From TMED27 sp964350695 (GTDB lineage Bacteria > Pseudomonadota > Alphaproteobacteria > Micavibrionales > Micavibrionaceae), in the NCBI GenBank assembly GCA_964350695.1, contig CAYGKM010000002.1:129863-193862 (forward strand): a stretch of DNA of 64,000 bases, read 5' to 3'. The notes beneath the pieces are model-generated. The model was not told the origin of the DNA. It made no database searches and saw nothing but the letters and a program-made list of their open reading frames with translations. This document shows, piece by piece, positions 1 through 8,582 of this stretch. Position numbers and translations under genes: made by a program. The first letter of the stretch is position 1, and the number at the start of each line of letters is the position of its first letter.

Positions 1-2
1 TT

Positions 3-710
3 TTCAAGCCCGAAGGGGCGAGCGAAGTGCGGCAAGCGGGGGCGGCGTTCTTGGATATGCGGCGCAGGATCGAGCGGCAAATCTCTCAGCGCACCGAGAT
101 GCTCGCGGGGGTTTCCCATGATTTACGCACCCCCTTAACGCGGATGCGTTTGCAGACCGAGATGCTGCCTGATGGTGCGGATAAAGAGGGTGCGCGGCAG
201 GATATTCGTGATATGGAGCGGATGATCCAAGGGTATCTGGATTTTGTGCGCGGGGACGGCGATGAAAGCGTGGAGGTTGTTGATCTTGCGGCGCTGATAG
301 CAAAGTTGGCGAAGGATACGGAGAAGGCGGGTGAAACGGTTGTGAATATTGAAGTCGCTGAAGGTTTGAGTTTGCCTGTTCGGGCGCTGTCTTTTCAGCG
401 GGCGTTGATGAATGTGCTGAGTAATGCTGCGCGGTATGCGGATGGTGTTTGGGTGCGTGCGTTTAAGGACGGCAGCAAATTGCAAATTCAAATTGAAGAT
501 AACGGGCCGGGCGTGGCAGAGGAATATTTTGAACATGTGTTTAAACCGTTTACACGGGTGGATGTTTCACGCAACACGGATACGGGCGGAGTAGGCTTGG
601 GCTTGCCGATTGCGATGGATATTGTGCATGGGCATGGCGGTAAAATCTGGCTTGAGAAGAGCGAGACGCATGGCGGATTATGCGTGATCATCCGTATGCC
701 GTTGCTATAG
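3..710 (+). CDS. EnvZ-like sensor histidine kinase, 3' part (5' end outside window)
   Basis: The frame is open from the window edge, so the sensor and transmembrane part lies upstream. What remains is the end of a HAMP-like linker, the dimerisation/phosphoacceptor helix with VSHDLRTPLTRM (the His is the phosphorylated residue), an N box NVLSNAARYA, a G1 box DNGPGV and a G2 box GLGLPIA, ending in the usual IIRMPLL strand. The linker wording (KPEGASEVRQA, LDMRRRIERQI) is typical of proteobacterial EnvZ relatives, so an OmpR-type regulator is expected just upstream. That pairing is inference, since it is not in the window. It is intact to its stop and is followed by a hairpin terminator. Confidence 0.88.
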   Translation, partial: FKPEGASEVRQAGAAFLDMRRRIERQISQRTEMLAGVSHDLRTPLTRMRLQTEMLPDGADKEGARQDIRDMERMIQGYLDFVRGDGDESVEVVDLAALIAKLAKDTEKAGETVVNIEVAEGLSLPVRALSFQRALMNVLSNAARYADGVWVRAFKDGSKLQIQIEDNGPGVAEEYFEHVFKPFTRVDVSRNTDTGGVGLGLPIAMDIVHGHGGKIWLEKSETHGGLCVIIRMPLL

Positions 711-731
711 GTGCCAAATAAACGAGGCGTA

Positions 732-767
732 AAAAAAGCCGTTTCTTTCGAAGCGGCTTTTTTAAAA
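732..767. terminator. bidirectional hairpin terminator between kinase and phasin genes
   Basis: An 8-bp stem (GCCGTTTC with GAAGCGGC, one G-U pair) and a 4-nt loop is flanked by an A run on the left and a T run on the right. It can therefore stop transcripts from both convergent genes. Confidence 0.8.
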
Positions 768-782
768 TTATATTGAAAGCGC

Positions 783-1232
783 TTATGCGGCTTTGCTTTT
801 TGATTTTTGTAGAGAGTCTTTGATCTCGTTCATGGAGGCGGATACGCGTTTGTTCAATACGCCTGATGCTTTTTGACCAGAGGTGTTGAGCATGTCTGAA
901 ATCTCGGAAAGGTTCGCAACGCTTTTTTCGTAGAGCTTTTTGAAGAGGTCTGCGTTTTTAGCAAGTTTGGTTTCCGGTGTGCCTTCAGCCATCATCTCTT
1001 TAGCAATTTTTGAATTGTCTTCCACCATTTGTGAAAGAAATGCGCTTTGGCGTTGAGCCAGAGTTTGCAAGTTATCGACAGCAATTTGCTGCGCTTCGGA
1101 GAGGGCTTGAACGTTTTTCATCTGGCTTTCAAGAAGAGCCTGAACATCGAAGGGCGAGGCTTGAAAGTTTTCAAACATGTTTGAAAAATCGCTTTGTGAA
1201 AAAAAATCAGTGAATGGGTTTTTAGTCGTCAT
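783..1232 (-). CDS. phasin family protein (PHB granule-associated)
   Basis: A 149-residue, all-helical, amphipathic protein without signal peptide. It starts MTTKNPFTDFF, has a central stretch with NLQTLAQRQSAFLSQMVED, and ends in a Lys/Ser-rich tail (QKSKSKAA). These are the hallmarks of the phasin_2 family, which coats polyhydroxybutyrate granules and controls their number and size. An AGGA sequence sits about 10 nt before the ATG. The gene is monocistronic, and its promoter region holds a TTTGC/CTGCAC element like that in front of phaA, suggesting control by PhaR encoded about 14 kb away. PHA synthase itself is not in the window. A related phasin-like coat protein with another role cannot be excluded. 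Confidence 0.88.
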   Translation of the reverse strand: MTTKNPFTDFFSQSDFSNMFENFQASPFDVQALLESQMKNVQALSEAQQIAVDNLQTLAQRQSAFLSQMVEDNSKIAKEMMAEGTPETKLAKNADLFKKLYEKSVANLSEISDMLNTSGQKASGVLNKRVSASMNEIKDSLQKSKSKAA

Positions 1233-1301
1233 CTTAATAGTCCTTTTCTAATTAAAGGCGTGTTTCATTGTGAAGCGGAGTGATTATAGTCTTAACGTAA
1301 A

Positions 1302-1314
1302 TTTGCGCGCTGCA
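1302..1314. promoter_or_regulatory. putative PhaR operator upstream of phasin
   Basis: TTTGCGCGCTGCA lies about 70 bp upstream of the phasin start and shares the TTTGC...CTGCAC make-up of the element at 15691-15700 between phaR and phaA. PhaR repressors of Paracoccus and Rhodobacter are known to bind TGC-rich sites at phasin and phaR promoters. The assignment here is by resemblance only. Confidence 0.35.
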
Positions 1315-1450
1315 CAATTATTTTTTTGAAAGAATTTTTATTCGGAGTTTTTGTGATTTTGGAATGGCGATAATGCATTATTCATTTCTTAATAGATTTT
1401 AGGTATTTTTAGAAGGGTCGGTTTCGACAATTTTTTCCAAGTGTGACGGT

Positions 1451-3328
1451 ATGTTTAAGCAAGATATTGAAAACAAAGAATTTTTGGACGATCATGTTTC
1501 CAAGCCCAAGTGGTATGAAACGTGGAAGTTGCAGGCTGTTTTGGCTCTTGCGAGCCTGATTTGTGCGCTGAGTGTCTTTGGTTTTCACGGTGTGCTTGTT
1601 AAAAATATGAATATCGCAGCCGAGGAATTTCATACTCCTGTGTTTACTGTATTGTATTTTTTGTTGGTCGCTGCGGTTTTATGGGGGGCGGTGTTTTTTC
1701 AGAGAAAATCGAGAAAGTTGAGAGGTCTGGAGCAGCATTTTGCCACTCAAGCGCAGAGCTTTAATCTGATGTCGATAGAAAAAGAGTTTATAGAAAAAGA
1801 ACTTTTGTCCCATCAGCATCGGCATGAGGCGATTATTAACGCGATAGATCATGTGGTTTTTAAAACCGATAGTGATGGCGTTTTCAAGTCGTTGAACAAG
1901 GCGTGGGAAGAGCTTACGGATTTTGATGTTGAAGGTGCGCTCGAACATTCTTTGGTGCAATATGTGCATTCAAGCGAGCAAGCGGCGCTTAAAAAATATT
2001 TTGATGAAAATTCAAAAACGCCGTTTCAAATTTACACCCAGATACGCACAAAAAGCGGTTCGTTTGTTGCGGTGGAAATCGGTCTTTCCCGAGTGGCTTT
2101 GGTTGATGATGACAGCGTGAATATTATCGGAACAATCCAGAATGTTGAACAGCGCCGCCGCGCCGAAAGAGCGTTGGGTGAGGCGGAAAAGAAATACCGG
2201 AGCATTGTTGAGAATGCTGCGGGTGGAATATACCAGCTCACGCCCGAGGGGCTTTATCTTAGCGCGAACGCGGCGATGGCGAGGATTTTGGGGTATAAGA
2301 ACCCTGATGAATTGCTGCGCGAAGTTAAAAACGCGAATGAAAATGTTTATCAGGACCCAAAGAAGCAGGAGCGTTTTGTGAGGGAGCTTCACAAGACCAA
2401 TGGCGTTGTTCAGCACGAGATTCAGATTCAGCGCAAGAACGGCAATGTGATCTGGGTGAGTGAAAATGCGCGTGCGGTTAGAGATGAAAACGGCGAGCTG
2501 TTGTTTATTGAAGGTAGCCTGGAAGATATTGATGAGCGCAAAAAGGCGGAGATTTTAATTCGTGAAGCGAAGGTGCATTCCGATTTGGCGAACCGCGCGA
2601 AGTCGGAATTTATTGCGAATATGAGCCATGAATTGCGCACGCCGCTTAACGCGATTATCGGGTTTTCGGAGATGATTCATAATGAGACATATGGGCCGCT
2701 GCCTGATCCGAAATATATAGAATATGCCGAAAATATTCGCGATAGCGGAGCGAGGCTTTTAAAGGTAATCAATGAAATTCTGGATATTTCGAAAATTGAT
2801 GCGGGTGACCGTCATTTGAATGACGAGCGCGTGGATGTAAAGGTGGCGGCGCAAGGGTGCCTTGATTTGCTGCAGCATAAAATTGCGGCGAGCGGCATTA
2901 CGGTGACTTTGTCTTTGGATGATGCGCCGCAGATTATTGCAGAGGAGCTTGCGTTTAAACAGGTGTTGATGAACATCCTTTCAAATGCGGTGAAGTTCAC
3001 GCCCAAAGACGGGCGCATTACGCTTTCGCATCAATTGGACAAGGAGGGGCGTTTCCACCTTTCTGTGACGGATACGGGGATTGGTTTGAGCGGCGATGAA
3101 ATTAAAAAAGCGCTGTCACCGTTTGGGCAGGTGAATAACGAGTTTAACCGTGATAATAGCGGGACGGGCCTTGGTTTGACGCTTGTGAATGCCCTGTTGA
3201 AGCTGCATGGCGGAACGCTGGAGCTGTTTTCGCAAAAGGGTATCGGGACAACGGCGACGGTTGTTATGCCTGCGCGCCGCGTTGTGAATGGCGGCGTATC
3301 CGAGATTGCGCCGCGTGAACGGGTTTAG
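1451..3328 (+). CDS. membrane PAS-PAS sensor histidine kinase, PleC/PdhS-like
   Basis: A 625-residue protein with two membrane segments near residues 26-50 and 62-84, a short coiled coil, two PAS domains (about 130-245 and 250-375), then HisKA with MSHELRTPLNAIIGFSEMI and the ATPase domain with NILSNAVKFTP, DTGIGL and GTGLGLTL. The HisKA sequence (GPLPDPKYIEYAENIRDSG... ILDISKIDAG) is of the kind seen in the alphaproteobacterial PleC/DivJ/PdhS kinases that act on DivK-like single-domain regulators to control the cell cycle. No receiver domain is attached and no response regulator adjoins. The family is clear but the cell-cycle role is inference. No good Shine-Dalgarno precedes the ATG. The stop overlaps the recX stop by 4 bp. 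Confidence 0.85.
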   Translation: MFKQDIENKEFLDDHVSKPKWYETWKLQAVLALASLICALSVFGFHGVLVKNMNIAAEEFHTPVFTVLYFLLVAAVLWGAVFFQRKSRKLRGLEQHFATQAQSFNLMSIEKEFIEKELLSHQHRHEAIINAIDHVVFKTDSDGVFKSLNKAWEELTDFDVEGALEHSLVQYVHSSEQAALKKYFDENSKTPFQIYTQIRTKSGSFVAVEIGLSRVALVDDDSVNIIGTIQNVEQRRRAERALGEAEKKYRSIVENAAGGIYQLTPEGLYLSANAAMARILGYKNPDELLREVKNANENVYQDPKKQERFVRELHKTNGVVQHEIQIQRKNGNVIWVSENARAVRDENGELLFIEGSLEDIDERKKAEILIREAKVHSDLANRAKSEFIANMSHELRTPLNAIIGFSEMIHNETYGPLPDPKYIEYAENIRDSGARLLKVINEILDISKIDAGDRHLNDERVDVKVAAQGCLDLLQHKIAASGITVTLSLDDAPQIIAEELAFKQVLMNILSNAVKFTPKDGRITLSHQLDKEGRFHLSVTDTGIGLSGDEIKKALSPFGQVNNEFNRDNSGTGLGLTLVNALLKLHGGTLELFSQKGIGTTATVVMPARRVVNGGVSEIAPRERV

Positions 3329-3957
3329 AATTCTTCGAATTCGTCGCTGTCTGTATTTAAGATTTTTTTAGATATATCGTATGAAAAGCCTGCTCTGGCG
3401 AGGCTGCCGAGTTCTTTTTGGATGTTTTCTTCTTTGTCGCGGCGATATGGGCCGAGGCGTTTTTTGCGGGCGTGGGTGAGGGCGGCATCATATTCGGCTT
3501 TGGCGTCTGTTGCGCCAAGCTCTTGATCATGGAGGCCGAGATGTTTTATGGCGAGGGTCTTTGCGATGCCTTTGGTGCGGAGATGCCCGAGGATGAAGCG
3601 TTTTGATTTGCCTTTATATCGCAGGGCGCGGATTTTGCCGCGTGTGTAGACATCATCATTCAGCAGTTCGAGGTCGATGAATTTGGCGGCGAGGGTTTCA
3701 ACCATGGCTTTGCAGGTGTCAAAATCCTGATCCACATGATGGGTGCAGGATTTTTTGACTTTGCGAAGCATGATTTCGATGAAGTTGGCGTGGCTGGAGG
3801 CGAAGCGCTGGAGGTAGTAAAGCCCCGCATTATGCAGGTAGCTTTCGGTGATTTTGCGGGGGGTTTTCGGGCCGACCCGCTTTTTCTTGAACGGAGCATG
3901 GTCGGCTGACCCGATATTTGTCTTGATATTTGAGGGCGGTGGATTATCTTTGCTCAT
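3325..3957 (-). CDS. recX: regulatory protein RecX
   Basis: RecX-family helical-repeat protein that binds RecA filaments and modulates recombination and SOS. Supporting wording: YLHNAGLYYLQRFASSHANF near the start, then KRFILGHLRTKGI for a middle repeat and GFSYDISKKILN at the C-terminus. At 210 residues it is slightly longer than E. coli RecX, as is common in alphaproteobacteria. I chose the ATG at 3957, giving MSKDNPPPS; a GTG 27 bp upstream is in frame but would abut the divergent gene, and a GGTAAGAA stretch precedes the chosen ATG. recA is not in the window. Confidence 0.85.
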   Translation of the reverse strand: MSKDNPPPSNIKTNIGSADHAPFKKKRVGPKTPRKITESYLHNAGLYYLQRFASSHANFIEIMLRKVKKSCTHHVDQDFDTCKAMVETLAAKFIDLELLNDDVYTRGKIRALRYKGKSKRFILGHLRTKGIAKTLAIKHLGLHDQELGATDAKAEYDAALTHARKKRLGPYRRDKEENIQKELGSLARAGFSYDISKKILNTDSDEFEEF

Positions 3958-3984
3958 ACTATAATTCTTACCAGAAAAGATCAC

Positions 3985-4788
3985 ATGTCAGAAGAGTTCT
4001 CTCTTACCCCTAAAAGAATAGGCAAGCTTAACGCTATCGGGCTTTTTACGCTGATTAAGCGGGAGGTTGACCGGTTTATCAATGTGTATATGCAGACTTT
4101 GGTTGCGCCCGTTGTGACGACGCTTTTGTTTTACACGATTTTTGCACTCGCCTTTGGCGGGGTTGCGCGGGAAGTGGGCGATGTGCCTTTCCTTGAGTTC
4201 CTGGCGCCGGGGTTGATTATGATGACGATGGTGCAAAATGCGTTTGCGAATACCTCATCCTCTATGGTGATTTCGAAAGTGCAGGGTAATATCGTGGATA
4301 TTTTGCTGCCGCCGCTATCTGATTTGGAGCTTTATCTGGGCTTTACGATAGGCGCGGTTCTGCGCGGGCTTTTTGTGGGGTCGGTTACGGCCTGCGTTGT
4401 GGCGTTTTTTGTGCCGATTAGCGTGCATTCATGGGGTTTCGTGATTGGTTTTGCGGTTTTGGGAAATTTGATGCTTGGATCGCTTGGTCTTGCGGCGGGG
4501 ATTTGGTCGGAGAAATTTGACCATATGGCGGCGGTGACAAATTTTATAGTGACGCCGCTGACGTTTTTATCGGGCACTTTTTATTCCGTCGAGAGCCTGC
4601 CGAAGATGTGGCAGGGCTTGGCGCATTATAATCCGTTCTTTTATATGATTGATGGGTTTAGGTCCGGTTTTATCGGACAAGCGGATGGTGACCCTGTGTT
4701 GGGCTTATATATTCTTATTGTTATAAATCTTGTTTTGGCCGGGCTGACGCTTTGGATGCTGCGCACCGGCTATAAAATCAAAAGTTAA
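3985..4788 (+). CDS. ABC-2 type transporter permease
   Basis: A 267-residue permease with six predicted membrane helices. The N-terminus (LIKREVDRFINVYMQTLVAP) and the motif PLTFLSGTFYSVESLPKMW followed by LAHYNPFFYMIDGFRSGF match the YadH/NodJ branch of ABC-2 permeases, which pair with a separate ATPase to export drugs, lipids or oligosaccharides across the inner membrane. No ATPase gene adjoins, so the partner is encoded elsewhere; the substrate cannot be told. It is divergent from recX with only 27 bp between starts and lies 32 bp before hslO, probably in one transcript. Confidence 0.85.
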   Translation: MSEEFSLTPKRIGKLNAIGLFTLIKREVDRFINVYMQTLVAPVVTTLLFYTIFALAFGGVAREVGDVPFLEFLAPGLIMMTMVQNAFANTSSSMVISKVQGNIVDILLPPLSDLELYLGFTIGAVLRGLFVGSVTACVVAFFVPISVHSWGFVIGFAVLGNLMLGSLGLAAGIWSEKFDHMAAVTNFIVTPLTFLSGTFYSVESLPKMWQGLAHYNPFFYMIDGFRSGFIGQADGDPVLGLYILIVINLVLAGLTLWMLRTGYKIKS

Positions 4789-4820
4789 GTTTCCCCCCTT
4801 ACTTATGGTATAATTAAATA

Positions 4821-5813
4821 ATGGAATACGTTTCTGACGGTGATGGCATTGATGCTTTCGAGGCGTTTAAAGAGGCCGATGATAATGTCATCCAAAATTT
4901 TCAACTTGATGCATCGTCCCTGCGGGGGCGCTCTGTTCGTCTTGGCAGTGTCATAGACGAGATATTAGCGGCGCATGATTATCCTGCGCCCGTTGCGCAT
5001 TTGGTGGCCGAGACGATGACTTTGGCGGCGCTTTTGTCCTCCATGCTTAAATATGAAGGGATATTCACGCTTCAAACGAAGGGTGACGGGCCGGTGAGCA
5101 TGTTGGTGGCGGATGTGACCTCGGACGGTGATTTGCGGGGATGCGCGAGTTTTGATGAGGAGCGTTTGGATCATGCGCGGGTGCAGCTTGAGGCGCTTAA
5201 GACTTCGGAGAGTTCGCAGAACCATTTGGCGCAGTATTTGGGCAAGGGTTATATTGCCTTTACTGTGGATCAAGGTGAGCATATGGAACGGTATCAGGGG
5301 ATTGTGGAGCTTAAGGGCTCATCCTTGGTGGATTGCGTGCAGAATTATTTCAATCAATCAGAGCAGATATCAACCGGCATTAAAATGGCGGTGGGCAAGC
5401 GCGAGAATTTATGGCGCGCGGGTGGCATTATGGTGCAGCGGATACCCGAAGATGACGGCAATAACGAAAGAGAGCGCAGCAATTATGATGAGGATGATTG
5501 GCGCAGGACGATGATCTTTCTAGATTCCGCAACGGAAGGGGAGCTGCTTGCGCCTGATGTGCATTCCAATATTTTGCTGACATGTCTGTTCCATGAGGAG
5601 ACCCCTCGTGTGTTTGAGCCGAAAACGCTGCGCAAGAAATGCCGTTGCAGCGAGGACAAGGTGCGCGGGGTTTTGGCGGTGTTGTCGGAAGAAGACTTGG
5701 AGTATATGAACAAAGACGGCGAGATCAACATGGTGTGCGAGTTTTGCAGCAAGGATTACCGCTTTACGTTCAAAGAGGCCCAAGCGATCCGCAAAGACGG
5801 CGCGAAGTCTTAA
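4821..5813 (+). CDS. hslO: Hsp33 redox-regulated chaperonin
   Basis: Hsp33 is a cytoplasmic holdase switched on by oxidation of a C-terminal zinc centre. The 330-residue protein has the family core (GPVSMLVADVTSDGDLRGCA, then YLGKGYIAFTVDQGE and YQGIVEL) and the four zinc ligands as CRC near residue 276 and CEFC near 309. Residues 1-30 form a short acidic extension with little conservation. In this reading the start is the first ATG, but an internal later start in the extension is possible. It follows the ABC permease closely and converges on trkH with only 3 bp between the stops. Confidence 0.92.
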   Translation: MEYVSDGDGIDAFEAFKEADDNVIQNFQLDASSLRGRSVRLGSVIDEILAAHDYPAPVAHLVAETMTLAALLSSMLKYEGIFTLQTKGDGPVSMLVADVTSDGDLRGCASFDEERLDHARVQLEALKTSESSQNHLAQYLGKGYIAFTVDQGEHMERYQGIVELKGSSLVDCVQNYFNQSEQISTGIKMAVGKRENLWRAGGIMVQRIPEDDGNNERERSNYDEDDWRRTMIFLDSATEGELLAPDVHSNILLTCLFHEETPRVFEPKTLRKKCRCSEDKVRGVLAVLSEEDLEYMNKDGEINMVCEFCSKDYRFTFKEAQAIRKDGAKS

Positions 5814-5816
5814 GTT

Positions 5817-7262
5817 TTAGTTTTTCCAGAAATTAGGATGTAGCATCACGAGGACGGTCAGGATTTCCAGACGCCCGAGCAGCATGCTGGCGGATAATAT
5901 CCATTTGGCGCTGTCCGGCAGGGTTGAGAAATTGCCTGTCGGGCCGATGATGTCGCCCATGCCGGGGCCGACATTGGCGATTGAGGTTGCTGCGCCTGAC
6001 ATTGCGGTCATGAAATCGAGGCCAACGAGAGACAGGGCGATGGCGACAATCGCGAAGGTTAGAGCGAAGAGAAACAAGAAGCTCATAACAGAAATCGGCA
6101 CGTCTTTGGGGATGGGTTTGCCGTTATAGGTGGCTTTGAATATGGCGCTTGGGTGAACGAGGTTTTTCAGTTGAACCTTTGCGATGGCAAAGAACACCTG
6201 GAAGCGGAAAATTTTAATTCCGCAGCTGGTCGAGCCTGCGCAACCGCCGACCACCATCAGGAAGAATAGTAATGCGACGGGGAAAGTGCCCCAAAGCATG
6301 TAGTCGGAGTTGGCGAAGCCTGTGCCTGTGAGTAGCGAGGTGACGTTGAAAACGACCTCCAGAGCGATTTTGCTGAAGCTTTCATGATGGTTGCCGAGTG
6401 TCAGACTCAGGATAATGAGTGATGATACGATCAGGATAATGCTGAGAAATGTGCGCACTTGGGTGTCTTTGAATAGGGGGGCTGCGTTGCCTCTCACGAA
6501 TTTGAGATAGAGCACGAAAGGTGTTCCGCCCATGATCATGAAGATCACGGCGACGACTTCGGCGCTGGGGGTTTTGAAATGCGCGAGGGAGGCGTCATAG
6601 GTTGAGAAACCGCCTGTCGAGATTGTGGTGAGGGCGTGTGCCACGGCATCGAACGTGCCCATGCCCGTGGCCATATAGGCAAGGATGCAAATAATTGTGA
6701 GAACGATGTAAATCAGGCCAATCGAGTTTGCGAGTTGCGCGGTGCGGGGCAAAACTTTTTCGCTTTCAGAAAGCTCGGTCTGGAAGATTTGCATCCCCCC
6801 GACTTTCAGGAAAGGCAGAACAGACATCGCCATGATGATTATTCCGATGCCGCCAAGCCATTGCAGGAGCGCGCGCCAGAGGAGAATCCCTGCGGGGGCG
6901 GTGTCGAGGCCGACAATCACGGTAGATCCCGTGGTGGTGAGGCCTGACATGGCCTCGAAGAAGGCGTCTGTGAAAGACATATCAAGATCGGACAAGGTGA
7001 ACGGCAGCGAGGCAAAGAGCACAAGGGAAAGCCAGCTCAGGATGATCAGGAGGATGGCTTGTTTCGTGTTGATGCCCATTGTATGGCCGGAGTTGCTGAG
7101 GACCAGTGAGCCGCCAAAGAAGGCCGTGATGATGATGCTGAGGAAGAAAACCTTCCAGTCATCGCTGCCCCAGTAGATGTCTGCCAGAAGCGGAAGCACC
7201 AAGCTTAGGGACATAATGCAAAGGAAGAGTCCGATGATATAGAGGACCGGTCTGACGTCCAT
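5817..7262 (-). CDS. trkH: Trk/Ktr-type potassium uptake protein TrkH
   Basis: A 481-residue inner-membrane protein built of four helix-pore-helix repeats. The four selectivity-filter segments are visible as GLTTTGSTV, STGGFST, LTGTGFANS and IANVGPGMG, with the key glycines kept. The stretch GGCAGSTSCGIKIFRF is also typical of TrkH. It should take up K+ with the NAD-binding subunit TrkA, whose gene is not here. A hairpin terminator separates it from the upstream ompA-like gene, so it needs its own promoter or readthrough. Length matches the family (480-485). Confidence 0.93.
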   Translation of the reverse strand: MDVRPVLYIIGLFLCIMSLSLVLPLLADIYWGSDDWKVFFLSIIITAFFGGSLVLSNSGHTMGINTKQAILLIILSWLSLVLFASLPFTLSDLDMSFTDAFFEAMSGLTTTGSTVIVGLDTAPAGILLWRALLQWLGGIGIIIMAMSVLPFLKVGGMQIFQTELSESEKVLPRTAQLANSIGLIYIVLTIICILAYMATGMGTFDAVAHALTTISTGGFSTYDASLAHFKTPSAEVVAVIFMIMGGTPFVLYLKFVRGNAAPLFKDTQVRTFLSIILIVSSLIILSLTLGNHHESFSKIALEVVFNVTSLLTGTGFANSDYMLWGTFPVALLFFLMVVGGCAGSTSCGIKIFRFQVFFAIAKVQLKNLVHPSAIFKATYNGKPIPKDVPISVMSFLFLFALTFAIVAIALSLVGLDFMTAMSGAATSIANVGPGMGDIIGPTGNFSTLPDSAKWILSASMLLGRLEILTVLVMLHPNFWKN

Positions 7263-7291
7263 AGGGTTGCTTTCTTTGTTTCCTGATAAAA

Positions 7292-7327
7292 AAACCGAAG
7301 CATCTGGTGGGACGCTTCGGTTTGAAT
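7292..7327 (-). terminator. terminator after the OmpA lipoprotein gene
   Basis: Perfect 10-bp inverted repeat AAACCGAAGC / GCTTCGGTTT (7292-7301 and 7314-7323) with a 12-nt loop. On the minus strand it is followed by a T run, so it ends the lipoprotein transcript before trkH. Confidence 0.8.
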
Positions 7328-7356
7328 TTTAAGCGATTAACTCGCGGATGAACACC

Positions 7357-8271
7357 TTAATTGAAGGAGATATTCACACGACGGTTAGCAGGCTCGCGAA
7401 CGTTATCCGGTGTTTCAACCAGAAGCTCTGTCTCACCGCGTGCATCCACGATAAGGATGCTGGGGTCAACGCCGCGCTCGATCAAGGCATCACGAACAAC
7501 GTTTGCACGTTTGATCGCAAGGCGCTCGTTGTAAGCGTTTGAGCCTGATGTGTCAGTGTGGCCGACGAGGTTCAAAGATGTTGGCGGGTTTTTCGCCACT
7601 TCGTCTGCCACCGCATCAAGAACGTTGAGTGCGCCAGAGCCGAGTGTTGATGAATCCCAGTTGAAGAACACGAGGTACATCGCGTTTTCAGCCATCATCG
7701 GCGCGTTAGGATCAACGCCGAACATGCTGTCATCCGCAGGGGCTTCTACCATTGGCTCAGGAGCGTCAAGCATGCCTTCAAGCTCTGCCATATATCTCAA
7801 GAATTCATCTTTACAGGCCATTTCACCGGCGTCATGCCAGTTTTCTTCCTGACCTTCGATCCAGCAATCAAATTTGGCTTGTGTACGAGCAGCCAGTTCA
7901 GGGGCAACTTCGCGTCCGCCAAGATCGTATGCAACGATCAAGCGGCTGCGGGCAGCGGCCAATTCCTGAATGTCAGTTTCGTTGAGGTTCCAATCAGAGA
8001 TCGGTTCCGGAAGGACAACTTCACCTGCGGCAGCGGCTAAGCCTTTGCGTGCAAAGTGGAGTGCATCGGGATAATCGAGCATGTCTTTCAGTTCGCTGTT
8101 CGAGAAGGCGCGATACTCGGTTGTGAGTGCCTGTGTGAACGGGCTGCCTACGGCAGTTGCATCGTTCAGCGCGTCTACTTCGCTAAAACTTTTGAAGGCC
8201 GTACAGCCTGATGTTAGTCCGGCAAATGCCAGAATTCCGGCTGTCAGTACGACGTTGCGCAGCGTTTTCAT
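7357..8271 (-). CDS. OmpA-family outer-membrane lipoprotein
   Basis: Residues 1-22 form a lipoprotein signal with lipobox LTSGC (Cys23). The C-terminal 110 residues are an OmpA/Pal peptidoglycan-binding domain: VFFNWDSSTL, LNLVGHTDTSGSNAYNERLA, RRVNISFN, with the Asp and Arg that contact diaminopimelate. The middle 170 residues are helical and not recognised, and they do not match the short Pal of the Tol-Pal system, so I would not call it pal. It likely tethers the outer membrane to the cell wall. It is transcribed alone from the 311-bp divergent region and ends at a strong terminator. Confidence 0.85.
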   Translation of the reverse strand: MKTLRNVVLTAGILAFAGLTSGCTAFKSFSEVDALNDATAVGSPFTQALTTEYRAFSNSELKDMLDYPDALHFARKGLAAAAGEVVLPEPISDWNLNETDIQELAAARSRLIVAYDLGGREVAPELAARTQAKFDCWIEGQEENWHDAGEMACKDEFLRYMAELEGMLDAPEPMVEAPADDSMFGVDPNAPMMAENAMYLVFFNWDSSTLGSGALNVLDAVADEVAKNPPTSLNLVGHTDTSGSNAYNERLAIKRANVVRDALIERGVDPSILIVDARGETELLVETPDNVREPANRRVNISFN

Positions 8272-8582
8272 TTAAAGTGCTCCTTAAATACCTATAATTA
8301 TTACGAATACTTCTATGACTCATAAGGATGTGGGGCGCGCTTGTAAAGAATTTTTAGTGGTTATGAACAGGAATTTTGAGGTTTTTTCTTTTATCTGCAT
8401 GGGTGGCTGTGGGCAAAAGGGCGGCTTATATTAGATCATGCTTGACATAGGGGGGTGCGATCATACATATAACGTCAAATTTTAGAAAACGTGAAGTGAT
8501 TCACGGGCTGTGTTGATGCTTAGTTTTCTAGCGCTCTGCGGGGCATACATCAAAAAATTATAATAACTTACAGGAGTTACGC
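8272..8582. other. 311-bp divergent intergenic region
   Basis: No convincing gene. It holds the promoter for the DJ-1-like gene on the plus strand and must hold that of the OmpA lipoprotein on the minus strand. A small perfect hairpin CGTGAA-GTGA-TTCACG lies at 8490-8505, downstream of the predicted plus-strand promoter and so in the leader. Confidence 0.5.
8442..8469 (+). promoter_or_regulatory. sigma70-type promoter of the DJ-1-like gene
   Basis: A perfect -35 TTGACA (8442-8447) is followed after 16 bp by TACATA (8464-8469). The leader would be about 105 nt. Confidence 0.5.
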
